A stretch of 64,000 bases of DNA from UBA12018 sp051656605 (GTDB taxonomy: Bacteria > Bacteroidota > Bacteroidia > Bacteroidales > CAMTPD01), in assembly GCA_051656605.1 (NCBI GenBank), contig JBOGCF010000043.1, positions 1 through 64,000 on the forward strand. Direction: 5' to 3'. A program made the translations under genes and the position numbers. Shown here piece after piece: positions 17,977 to 26,947 of the stretch. The first letter of the stretch is position 1, and each line of letters opens with the position of its first letter. A model generated the notes under the pieces. That model saw nothing but the letters and a program-made list of their open reading frames with translations. It searched no databases and was not told the origin of the DNA.

Positions 17977-20130
17977 TTAGTTGTTTGTAATTTTCAAAGT
18001 TTGGATCCAAAGAGCACTGCCTGGAGCACCTTCAAATTGATCTCCTTTTGCACTTGACGAGCAAACAATCGCTAGTTTATATAATTTGCTAGCGTCATAA
18101 ACTCCGGTGTATGTAAAGTCAACTGTTACATCTTGGAAGTTTGCTTGTGCAGCTCCATTTGCTAATTTTGCAATTGCGATTACTTTGTTAGATGTATTAA
18201 TATCTACACCTGTAAGAGACTCTGTGAAATCCTTTACTTCATACAAGTAAGCAGCAATTGAGCATTCGTCTGTCACACCAGGCACTTCTACGCCAGAAAC
18301 TTTAGGGTTTTTAGGATCAGTATTATCCACAACCGTTTTCATGTATGTAGGCCCCGGAGTGTATTTATAGTTAAAGGTAAATGAAGCTGGTTTAGCAGCA
18401 TAAGGTTTACCAAACTTAGTACTTTTCAATGTGTTCATGATGTCTACTTCAAAAGAACCATTAAACATTGTACCGGCTGTTACCGCAGGAATTACAGTAA
18501 ACATAAATGCACCTTTAGTATCAATTGTATTGATTTTAGCAGCTGTGCCATCTTTTTGAACAGCAAATACATCCGCAGGAACCATACCGAAAGCTTTCAA
18601 GAAAGAAAGAGCAGGATTTGAAGAAGCAAGTCCGAATGGATCTTCAAAATCGTTATCTGGATTTGGTTTAGCCCATGCATCAGCAAGGTTAAAAGACATG
18701 TTAGTTGCAATAGGAGAAGTGAAGATTTTGTAAGTTGTGCTATAGCGTACGTCTTCCGATTGGATAGTGTATGCAAGATATGAGTCACCTGTGATGTTTG
18801 CAAAATCTACAGGAGCATTAAGATCTGTAATTACGGTAGTATCTTTCGTTGCAGCATTTACCCAAAAAGCTTTAGATACATATGCATTTGCATCCTCCGG
18901 AGTCACGGTAACAACACTGTTTAGATCTGTTGCATTATCAGCTACATAATAAGTATAGTTAATTCCTTTTTTTACAGGAGAAAGAAATGCCGGATTAGCA
19001 AGAGTGAAAGATGCGTTTCTGTTTGATGATTCGGTTACAATACCGCCACCAAATGCAACGTTCACAGTAAGTGGCGTCGCATCAACAACCAAGTTGATCT
19101 TCAAAGAATCTCCTTCGATCGTACCTTCGAAGTCAACGCCTAGATCAGGCATAGGACCTACGCTGATTCTACGACCTTTTTCTGCGAAGTAAATAGCTTC
19201 ACCTTTTTGTACACACTTTACAGTATCAAGGTTGATATCACCAAGCACCATATCATCAAAGCTAAAGTTCGAGATTTGTAATTTGATGAAATTATCTTTT
19301 CTGTTTTTAGGAGTAGCAGTATAGATGCGTTGTTCGTTTTTTACTGGACCTAGGCCCACAACATCAACAATCATATCACCTTTGAAGATTTTGTTGTAGT
19401 AAGGTTTTGCGTTAGCATCTTCAAGATCAGTAGATGTGATATCAATTGTAAGCTTTTGGCCTTCAACGCTACCCGAGATATTTACAGTCAGGTTTTGGTC
19501 AACAAGTGTTTTAGAACCTTTGAATGTTTTTACAAACCCTTTTGTTGTAATATCATACTCAGCATCAATATTCAATGAGTCAATACCAGGTATCGCTTTA
19601 ACAAGCGTCACCATCATATCGTCAGCAGCTGTTTGCACGATAACGGTTGATGTGTCAGAAACGCTTCCGTTAATTTTAGCTACAAGATTAGCTCCTTCAT
19701 ATTTTTCTTTTGTGATTTTTGCAATCTCAACTTCTGCATTCATCAAGCCGTTAAGCACGTTTGCATCAAGTTCGATCATCATGCCAATTGCATTATCGAA
19801 GATATTGCCATCTAGTTCTGCAGAATTGTTTCCTGAATTTACTTTGAATTTTACATCAGAGATGTCATAGATAGGATAGCCGGCAACAATGTCATTAAGG
19901 GTTACAGTTGCAGTACTGTCTGTCAATCGTTTCACAGTGATTGAAGAGGCAGATTCAAATGGAGTCTTTTTGCCGTCTACTTCTACATTTCCGGTTAGCT
20001 TGTCACCTTTGTAGGTGCCTTCGATCGAAGTCGTAGTTGGAGGTGTTACTGGTTTGTCATCGTCGCTACATGACACCAATGCTACGGTACTACAAAGAAG
20101 TACCATTAGAGAGGTAAAACACTTTTTCAT
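17977..20130 (-). CDS. DUF4925/PCMD-domain lipoprotein
   Basis: This 717-residue surface or periplasmic lipoprotein has a signal peptide and lipobox LVSC followed by an acidic SDDD stretch, a pattern linked to surface export of lipoproteins in Bacteroidetes. Repeated beta-sandwich modules (about 35-130, 140-230, 240-360) resemble DUF4925. The C-terminal part (about 470-717) carries the PCMD (putative carbohydrate metabolism domain) pattern, including GKPYAAKPASFTFNYKYTPG and a final jelly-roll strand pattern. Such proteins are thought to bind carbohydrates at the cell surface; no catalytic residues are evident. It is monocistronic. Confidence 0.8.
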   Translation of the reverse strand: MKKCFTSLMVLLCSTVALVSCSDDDKPVTPPTTTSIEGTYKGDKLTGNVEVDGKKTPFESASSITVKRLTDSTATVTLNDIVAGYPIYDISDVKFKVNSGNNSAELDGNIFDNAIGMMIELDANVLNGLMNAEVEIAKITKEKYEGANLVAKINGSVSDTSTVIVQTAADDMMVTLVKAIPGIDSLNIDAEYDITTKGFVKTFKGSKTLVDQNLTVNISGSVEGQKLTIDITSTDLEDANAKPYYNKIFKGDMIVDVVGLGPVKNEQRIYTATPKNRKDNFIKLQISNFSFDDMVLGDINLDTVKCVQKGEAIYFAEKGRRISVGPMPDLGVDFEGTIEGDSLKINLVVDATPLTVNVAFGGGIVTESSNRNASFTLANPAFLSPVKKGINYTYYVADNATDLNSVVTVTPEDANAYVSKAFWVNAATKDTTVITDLNAPVDFANITGDSYLAYTIQSEDVRYSTTYKIFTSPIATNMSFNLADAWAKPNPDNDFEDPFGLASSNPALSFLKAFGMVPADVFAVQKDGTAAKINTIDTKGAFMFTVIPAVTAGTMFNGSFEVDIMNTLKSTKFGKPYAAKPASFTFNYKYTPGPTYMKTVVDNTDPKNPKVSGVEVPGVTDECSIAAYLYEVKDFTESLTGVDINTSNKVIAIAKLANGAAQANFQDVTVDFTYTGVYDASKLYKLAIVCSSSAKGDQFEGAPGSALWIQTLKITNN

Positions 20131-20463
20131 GTTAATGTATTATTGTTAAACTTCAAATAAAACGGGGCAAAGATGATAAATGAATTTGAATGAGCAAAAG
20201 AAAAAAGATTAAAATTTGGCTATTAAATGTTTATTTACTTGTATATGTTGCGGATTTTTCTAATATAAATCTTTGGATAAACGTCCTATTGAAAGCACTT
20301 TCGAGGTGGTTTGATCTCTTCTTCTTGGTTGGTTATATTTTATAAATAAACAATCCCTATTTAGAAACAATAACGTATTATTATACATTTCTAAATAAGG
20401 ATTTGTGAAAAATAAGACCTTCAATCAGATTAATGATCTTAAAATATTGTTTCAGTAACCCGA
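20131..20463. other. Intergenic region with a large inverted repeat
   Basis: No gene is seen. An inverted repeat of 16 bp with one mismatch (20352-20367 with 20388-20403, loop of 20) lies 60 bases beyond the mfd stop and may be its terminator on the minus strand. The rest is AT-rich and probably holds the promoter of the PCMD lipoprotein; the best -7 candidate (complement of 20168-20175) matches TAnnTTTG at 7 of 8 positions. Confidence 0.55.
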
Positions 20464-23400
20464 TTATTCGCTGAGCATCTCGTCAAGGATAGCACAAGCA
20501 GTCTCTACCGTAGTTACCGGTTTTATTTGTATCGTATGCTTTCCGTTGTGTTCTTTAAAGTGGCACAACTTCGGATGCGACTGCACGTAGTTGAGGATCT
20601 TCGTAAAGGCGGCACTTTGGAAGTATGGAGACTCCATATTGCTGATAAAGTGAATCGACATACGATTGTTTTTGAGCACCAGCTTCTCGATACCCAAGCT
20701 TCGAGCCATGCGGCGCAGCCTTACAATGCGGATCAACTCCTTACCCTCTTGCGGAATCTTACCAAAGCGGTCTTCCAGTCTGCTCACAAATGCCTGAATA
20801 TCGCGTTCCTCCACCATATTGTCGAGCTCACGGTAGAGTAATACTCGTTCGGAGTCACTTGGGATATAGGTAGGAGCAAACATCAATTCCAGATCACTCT
20901 CTACAAACGTTTCCGAAACATAGTGTTCTCCGTTGTCAGTATCTGCACCCGGATCCTCTTGGTACAAGTCGGCAAACTCATCATTCTTCAACTCCTGTAC
21001 AGCCTCGGCCAAGATCTTCTGATACGTTTCGTAACCAAGATCGGCAATAAAGCCACTCTGCTCGGCACCCAGCATATTACCCGCCCCACGTATGTCAAGG
21101 TCTTGCATCGAAATATGAATACCGCTACCCAGTTCCGAAAAACTCTCGATCGCCTGCAACCTGCGTCGCGATTCCTGACTCAGCATGTGTAGCGGAGGAG
21201 CCAGCAAGTAACAGAATGCTTTCCGGTTGCTACGTCCCACGCGACCACGCAACTGGTGCAAGTCGCTCAACCCAAACTGATGCGCATTGTTTACGATGAT
21301 CGTATTGGCATTCGGGATATCGATACCCGACTCAATGATACTCGTAGCGATCAGTACATCGTATTCATAATTGACAAAGTCGAGAATAATCTGTTCCAGC
21401 TTTTGCGGTTCCATCTGTCCGTGACCCACAACCACGCGAGCATCCGGAACTTCACGCTTGATCAAAGCCTCCAGCTCATAAATATTCTGTATGCGATTGT
21501 TTACAAGAAACACCTGTCCGTTACGGCTCATCTCAAAGTTGATTGCTTCTCTGATAATCTCCTCGTTGAAACGATGCACCTCGGTTTGTACCGGGTATCG
21601 ATTGGGAGGAGGAGTGGAGATGGTAGATAAGTCACGCGCACCCATCAGCGAGAACTGCAACGTACGCGGAATCGGAGTAGCCGTCATTGTCAGCGTATCC
21701 ACATTCACCTTCATCTGTTTCAGCTTCTCTTTGGTCGATACCCCAAACTTCTGTTCTTCGTCGATAATGAACAATCCCAGATCCTTGAATTGAATATCCT
21801 TGCTGGCAATACGATGCGTACCCACCAAGATATCAATCTCACCATCCTTCAAGCGCTTCAAAATCTCCTTCACTTCCGAAGCCTTACGAGCACGGCTAAT
21901 ATAATCTACCGTACAAGGAAAATCCTTGAGTCGTTCTTTAAATGTCTGAAAATGCTGATAAGCAAGTACCGTAGTCGGTACCAACACAGCCACCTGCTTG
22001 TTGTCGGCCACAGCCTTAAAAGCAGCACGAATGGCAATCTCGGTCTTTCCGAATCCCACATCACCACACACCAGGCGGTCCATAGGTCGGTCGCTCTCCA
22101 TATCTTGCTTCACATCAGCCGTCACCTTCATTTGATCAGGAGTATCTTCGTAGATAAACGAAGCCTCGAGTTCGGTTTGTAAGTAGCTATCCGGACTATA
22201 GGCAAATCCCTTTTCGTCCTTGCGTTTCGAGTAGAGTAAAATCAAGTCGCGAGCAATATCCTTCACCTTCTTCTTGGTGCGCTCCTTCATCTTCTCCCAA
22301 GCACCCGTGCCCAGCTTGTTCAGCTTCGGAGGATCACCCTCTTTGCCCTTGTACTTCGAAAGCTTGTGGAGCGAGTGGATACTCACAAAAATAATATCAT
22401 CGTTGAGGAATGTCAATTTAATAGCCTCCTGTATGCGACCGTTCACTTCGGTACGCACCAATCCGCCAAACTTACCGATACCGTGATCAATGTGCACGAT
22501 ATAGTCGCCCGGAGTAAATTGATTCAACTCCTTGAGCGAAAGCGAAATCTTACCCGACCGAGCCTGGTCCGACTTCAGACTATACTTGTGGTAACGGTCA
22601 AAGATCTGGTGATCCGTAAAGAAACAAGCCTTGAGTGTATTATCCGTATACCCCTCGTGTATGGTTTTAATTACGGCCGTAAAGTTTATGTTATCTTTTC
22701 TATCGTCAAAAATTGTCTTCAAACGAGTAGCCTGCTTTTCGGCATCGGTGAGGAAGTATATCGAGTAGCCCTTCTCCATAAAGTCACGGATCGACTCAGC
22801 CACCAAATCAAAGTTCTTATGAAACAAAGGCTGAGGCATCGTACTGAATTCAATCGTGGCCGTAGGTTCGCCCAGAGCTTTCGGGCCAAACTGAATGCGA
22901 GTGAAATTGAGCAGTTCACGTACAAACTGATCCTGGTCGATCAACTTCTTGCGCATCTTCTCCACACTATCAAAACTCTCCTCGTCGGCAATCACCGGTT
23001 GGTCGTTGTAGATCCCGTAGATACGTTCGCGAGCCCATTCCAAGTCCTTACCCGCAATACGAGTTGTAGCAGGCAGGAAGCTCATCATCGAAGCACTATC
23101 CAGCCCCGATCTACTCACTTCCGGTACAATATATATACTCGAAAGCTTCTCTTTCGAAAGCTGCGTTTCAACGTCAAACGTACGGATTGTCTCCACCTCG
23201 TCTCCAAAGAAATCGATACGATACGGAAACTCATGCGAAAACGAAAACACATCGAGAATACTACCACGCACCGAGTATTGTCCCGGTTCGTATACATAAT
23301 CTACACGTTCAAAGCCATATTGATCGAGCACATCAGCCACAAACATATTATCGATCTTCTCATCTACGCTAATCTTCAGCGTATTCTCCTTGAGCGTCTC

Positions 23401-23811
23401 TTTCGAAACCACCCGTTCGGCAAGCGCATCGGGATACGTCACAATCACAAACCTCTTTGGAGGAGACTGCAAAAAGCTCAGCACCTCGGTACGAAGAATC
23501 TCGTTTGCCGGGTCGATATGTCCATATTTGATAGCTCTGCGGTAAGCCGAAGGGAAGAAAAACACATGCTCACCACCTGTTATTTGCATTACATCGTTGT
23601 AAAAATAGCCCGCTTCTTCGAGGTCGGAAAGAATACAAACAAGCTGCTCATCACCTTCTTTAAAAGCAGAAGAAAGCACCATTGCCGCCGCCGAACCCTG
23701 CAAGCCCTTTAGCGCAATATTGTCCGATTGCTTCGGGCTAGAAAGAAGCTTAGTCAATGCCGTCATCCCCGGATGTCGGTCATATAAATGTCGTATTTCA
23801 GATAAGTTCAA
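20464..23811 (-). CDS. mfd: Transcription-repair coupling factor Mfd
   Basis: This 1115-residue protein removes RNA polymerase stalled at DNA lesions and recruits UvrA. Domains run in the usual order: UvrB-homology module (about 10-320, without ATPase), the RNA-polymerase-interacting CarD-like domain (about 430-500, with FTPGDYIVHIDHGIGKFGG), the RecG-like translocase with Walker A GDVGFGKTE and DEEQ box IIDEEQKFGV, motif TATPIPRTLQ, and motif VI QLRGRVGRSN. The C-terminal autoinhibitory domain follows to the end. Length is normal for Bacteroidetes. It appears monocistronic, with a -7 box TACCTTTG (complement of 23835-23842) 24 bases upstream. Confidence 0.97.
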   Translation of the reverse strand: MNLSEIRHLYDRHPGMTALTKLLSSPKQSDNIALKGLQGSAAAMVLSSAFKEGDEQLVCILSDLEEAGYFYNDVMQITGGEHVFFFPSAYRRAIKYGHIDPANEILRTEVLSFLQSPPKRFVIVTYPDALAERVVSKETLKENTLKISVDEKIDNMFVADVLDQYGFERVDYVYEPGQYSVRGSILDVFSFSHEFPYRIDFFGDEVETIRTFDVETQLSKEKLSSIYIVPEVSRSGLDSASMMSFLPATTRIAGKDLEWARERIYGIYNDQPVIADEESFDSVEKMRKKLIDQDQFVRELLNFTRIQFGPKALGEPTATIEFSTMPQPLFHKNFDLVAESIRDFMEKGYSIYFLTDAEKQATRLKTIFDDRKDNINFTAVIKTIHEGYTDNTLKACFFTDHQIFDRYHKYSLKSDQARSGKISLSLKELNQFTPGDYIVHIDHGIGKFGGLVRTEVNGRIQEAIKLTFLNDDIIFVSIHSLHKLSKYKGKEGDPPKLNKLGTGAWEKMKERTKKKVKDIARDLILLYSKRKDEKGFAYSPDSYLQTELEASFIYEDTPDQMKVTADVKQDMESDRPMDRLVCGDVGFGKTEIAIRAAFKAVADNKQVAVLVPTTVLAYQHFQTFKERLKDFPCTVDYISRARKASEVKEILKRLKDGEIDILVGTHRIASKDIQFKDLGLFIIDEEQKFGVSTKEKLKQMKVNVDTLTMTATPIPRTLQFSLMGARDLSTISTPPPNRYPVQTEVHRFNEEIIREAINFEMSRNGQVFLVNNRIQNIYELEALIKREVPDARVVVGHGQMEPQKLEQIILDFVNYEYDVLIATSIIESGIDIPNANTIIVNNAHQFGLSDLHQLRGRVGRSNRKAFCYLLAPPLHMLSQESRRRLQAIESFSELGSGIHISMQDLDIRGAGNMLGAEQSGFIADLGYETYQKILAEAVQELKNDEFADLYQEDPGADTDNGEHYVSETFVESDLELMFAPTYIPSDSERVLLYRELDNMVEERDIQAFVSRLEDRFGKIPQEGKELIRIVRLRRMARSLGIEKLVLKNNRMSIHFISNMESPYFQSAAFTKILNYVQSHPKLCHFKEHNGKHTIQIKPVTTVETACAILDEMLSE

Positions 23812-23834
23812 AACGTACTAGTTTAGATACGGAT

Positions 23835-23842
23835 CAAAGGTA
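23835..23842 (-). promoter_or_regulatory. -7 box ahead of mfd
   Basis: The complement reads TACCTTTG, matching TAnnTTTG, 24 bases upstream of the mfd start at 23811. No -33 element is evident at the standard distance. Confidence 0.45.
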
Positions 23843-23938
23843 AAAAAATAAGATAAGAATATATAACTAAGTTTTGGCAACCTTTTCTATCCCCAAAACC
23901 TTTTTACATAACAAATCAAATTCAAAAAAGACGGATGT

Positions 23939-25204
23939 ATGAAACTATTTTTACTCATGTTATTTATAGTTTTAAGTGTAGGGGTAAGATCACAAAGCCC
24001 CGACTTTAAAGTAATGCACAACCTCACAGCCGAGAATTACTTTAAAGCCCTAGACCTGTTCAATCACTATCAAGATAGCATGTCTGATAAGAATAGACTA
24101 ATGGCTCACACCTTTTTATATTCCTATTTCTTTCAGCCCGAGAAAGCCATTCTCACAGCAGATACACTTTTTATGCGATACAAATCGTCGCTCAATAATA
24201 CCCTCTACATCGTATTTGCCACTCTTACAGCCGAAAACTATGCCTATGTGCAAGACTATGCAAAAGCCGAAGCCATCATGTCTGAGCTCACCAATCCCGA
24301 AGGCTACATTATGTCGCATGCCGCTCGCGAAAGCTACGAAGCCCTGCAAATTCAATATGCAGCCTTGAAAAACAATCCGCCACTTCAGATCGTAAGACCC
24401 GATCAAGCCACAACATTGCCCCTAATGGGAGCTACACGTACACACCTTCGCATTCCGGTACGTATCAACCATCAGACCAAAATCATGATGCTCGATACCG
24501 GAGCAGCACGTAATGTGATCACTCAAAAAGAGGCAAAAGCACTTAATGCCCGTATCATATCCGAGCCTGTTATTATATCCGGTTACGGAGGTAGAGTAAA
24601 AGGACAGCTGGCCATGATTGAAGAGCTCGTACTTGGCGATATAACCATAACAAACGTCCCCTTTATCGTAATCCCCGACAACAATTATATCTCCGAATAT
24701 GCCGATGGGATCCTTGGGTTGTCACTCATCAGCCGGCTCAAAGAAATACACATCTCAGCCTCCGAAGGCAAAGTCGTATTTCTGGTACAACCAGCCCATT
24801 ATCCAATCAAAAACAACTTGTTTATTAAGAAAGGATCCATGTTTGTCCTATCCAATATAGCCACCGACTCGCTCACATTCTTCTTCGATTCAGGCTTCAA
24901 TAACTTCTTCCTCAATCAGTCCTATTACCTCAAAGAGCGAAGTTATATAGACCGAGTAGGCAGTAAAATCCAGCTCGAGACCCGAGGAGTAGGAGGTACA
25001 GAGCGAAGCTATGCCTATGAGATTCCATTCTACGACCTCACCGTGGGAACAGGCGAAGTCTCCCTTATTCACGTAAGCGTATTACCTACGAGCGACGGAC
25101 TTGCCATAGCCAACAACTATGGCAGTATCGGCCTCTCTGCCATCAATCGCTTCAAATGGATACAAATCAGCTTCGAGACCTGCTCCATCAATGCGATACC
25201 CTAG
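23939..25204 (+). CDS. Retropepsin-like aspartic protease, secreted
   Basis: This 421-residue protein has a signal peptide (about 1-19), a helical N-terminal part (about 25-150) and two pepsin-like half domains. The first has MLDTGAARNVIT with Asp186 and a flap-like GYGG, then ADGILGLSLIS. The second has FFFDSGFNNFF with Asp317 and later GSIGLSAINRF. Two D-[TS]-G motifs suggest a single-chain, bilobal aspartic protease of the Bacteroidetes retropepsin-like type. It should act in the periplasm or at the surface; substrate unknown. It is divergent from mfd and convergent with the GH29 gene. Confidence 0.82.
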   Translation: MKLFLLMLFIVLSVGVRSQSPDFKVMHNLTAENYFKALDLFNHYQDSMSDKNRLMAHTFLYSYFFQPEKAILTADTLFMRYKSSLNNTLYIVFATLTAENYAYVQDYAKAEAIMSELTNPEGYIMSHAARESYEALQIQYAALKNNPPLQIVRPDQATTLPLMGATRTHLRIPVRINHQTKIMMLDTGAARNVITQKEAKALNARIISEPVIISGYGGRVKGQLAMIEELVLGDITITNVPFIVIPDNNYISEYADGILGLSLISRLKEIHISASEGKVVFLVQPAHYPIKNNLFIKKGSMFVLSNIATDSLTFFFDSGFNNFFLNQSYYLKERSYIDRVGSKIQLETRGVGGTERSYAYEIPFYDLTVGTGEVSLIHVSVLPTSDGLAIANNYGSIGLSAINRFKWIQISFETCSINAIP

Positions 25205-25250
25205 CTAGTTGATGTTGTAAGCTTCCGATTAACTAAATATTGATATAAAA

Positions 25251-25293
25251 AAGGCTATCATACGTTTGATAATCTCATTCGTATGATAGCCTT
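25251..25293. terminator. Bidirectional terminator
   Basis: A perfect 14-bp stem AAGGCTATCATACG (25251-25264) pairs with 25280-25293 around a 15-base loop, between the convergent stops at 25204 and 25298. Confidence 0.85.
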
Positions 25294-25297
25294 CGTA

Positions 25298-26698
25298 TTA
25301 TTTCACGTGTACTTGAAACTGGCTGATCAAAGGCGTACCCACCGAAGTAGTAATTTTCGCTTTAAGTTTGCTAAATACATTTGGTACATCAATCACATCA
25401 ATCTTTCTTTTACCTACCGAAGTGCCGGCAGCAATCGGAATCCATTGTTTCGTGTCTACATCATACCCTTCGATTTCGTAAGCTCTTACACGTTGGCCAT
25501 ACTGATATGCCTCACTCAAGTCGGTATATCCGATTGCCGAAGGCTTATCAAGTTCCAGAATCACCTCGTTTGACGGCATCTTTGTAACCGTAGCAAGCGG
25601 ACTTCCAAAGCGGCGCTCAATTTCCGCACCAAACTCTGCATAGCGCTTCATATCATCCGGATGAACCGATCCGTCAGGCATCGGAGCACAGTTTAAGATC
25701 AAGAAACTATTTCTACCCACCGATTTAATGTAGCAATCCATCAACTCATCAACCGACTTTCTGTTTTCAAGAGCCGAAGGACGCATGTGCCAACAACCGT
25801 GGTGCAACTGTGTATCTGCTTCGTGCGGAGCCCAGAAATCACCGTCGGGATTGTCGGTACCCTGCTTTTGATTTCCATCTGCTTCAAACTGAGTTGTACA
25901 AGGAATGCTCATTTGTTCTTTTGTTGTAACCGACCAGCACGGATCACTCACCGTACCTGTTTCAGTACCCGGCCAGCGAATCGACGGATACGGATCGTGA
26001 CAACCTACAGCAGCCACCACCGCACGCGGAGCACGCTCTGCGATCTCTTTTCCAATTTTCGCATGAATAGGTTGATCAATCCAAATCTCCGTAACCAAGT
26101 CAGAACCCAAACGATCCATGATTTCATGGAATCTGGTTTTCAACATCTCATTCGACTCTTCACGCGTTGTCACTTTATCCAATTTCGAATAATCTACCGT
26201 ATTTGGCGTGTCACCCTCTTCAGCTGGGTGCGGAGCCCACAAGTAGAATCCGGCATTCAGTCCGTTGTCGCGACAAGCCTGAGCAAACTCCTTCACCACA
26301 TCACCGTTTCCACCCTTATAAGGCGTATTCCCGATATGATAATTCGTAGTCGAAGAAGGCCACATACAAAAACCACCACTATGCGCAAGCATAAATACAA
26401 TCTCCTTCGCACCAAAAGCCTTCGCAGCCTGACACCATTGGTTTACATCAAGGTTTTCGAAGGTAAGATCAGACATCGGAGTAGATCCATCATCATATTC
26501 ACGCTCTTGGTGCGTAGCCGGATCTAGTTGAACAAACATAGCCAAGTCTTGTTCTTGCCAGTCATATTGAGCTTGCGAGGGGCGTGCAAGCTTTGCGGCA
26601 ACAGGTTCATTAATGGCTTTTTCCCAATTAGCATCATTGTTGTTTGCGCACGAGCATAAACACAATAAGAGGGAGGATGCGAAAAGTAAATTTCTCAT
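25298..26698 (-). CDS. GH29 alpha-L-fucosidase, lipoprotein
   Basis: This 466-residue enzyme has a signal peptide with lipobox-like CLCSC (Cys about 17). It has the GH29 (beta/alpha)8 barrel: AHSGGFCMWPS around 105-115 (substrate His and Trp region), and the predicted nucleophile Asp208 in TEIWIDQP. The C-terminal region (about 360-466) is a beta-sandwich domain. GH29 enzymes release alpha-L-fucose from glycans such as mucin or plant xyloglucan by a retaining mechanism. Acid/base residue cannot be assigned from sequence alone. It is not inside a visible polysaccharide utilisation locus; the next gene upstream is a TonB-type receptor without a SusD. Confidence 0.9.
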   Translation of the reverse strand: MRNLLFASSLLLCLCSCANNNDANWEKAINEPVAAKLARPSQAQYDWQEQDLAMFVQLDPATHQEREYDDGSTPMSDLTFENLDVNQWCQAAKAFGAKEIVFMLAHSGGFCMWPSSTTNYHIGNTPYKGGNGDVVKEFAQACRDNGLNAGFYLWAPHPAEEGDTPNTVDYSKLDKVTTREESNEMLKTRFHEIMDRLGSDLVTEIWIDQPIHAKIGKEIAERAPRAVVAAVGCHDPYPSIRWPGTETGTVSDPCWSVTTKEQMSIPCTTQFEADGNQKQGTDNPDGDFWAPHEADTQLHHGCWHMRPSALENRKSVDELMDCYIKSVGRNSFLILNCAPMPDGSVHPDDMKRYAEFGAEIERRFGSPLATVTKMPSNEVILELDKPSAIGYTDLSEAYQYGQRVRAYEIEGYDVDTKQWIPIAAGTSVGKRKIDVIDVPNVFSKLKAKITTSVGTPLISQFQVHVK

Positions 26699-26947
26699 TC
26701 TTTAGAGTTTTTCAGAAACAACATTTCTTGTTAGGAGAAGGATGTTTGTTTCCATGGTTAGAATTAAAATAGTAAACCAAATTCCAGATATAATCTATTA
26801 AATGTGGTCTAGTGTTTCATGTATTAATGGCGTAAATATAGTAAAAACAATTAAATATTAATCAATATGTATAATATTTGATCATTCGAACGATAAATAC
26901 AATAAGAAGACCTTATCAGAATGTATATAGGTATTTGTTTCTAATGA

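Noticed and set aside
22366..23712. 448-residue open frame antisense to mfd
   Set aside because: It lies fully within mfd, has shadow-like composition with no domain, and mfd motifs are unambiguous on the other strand.
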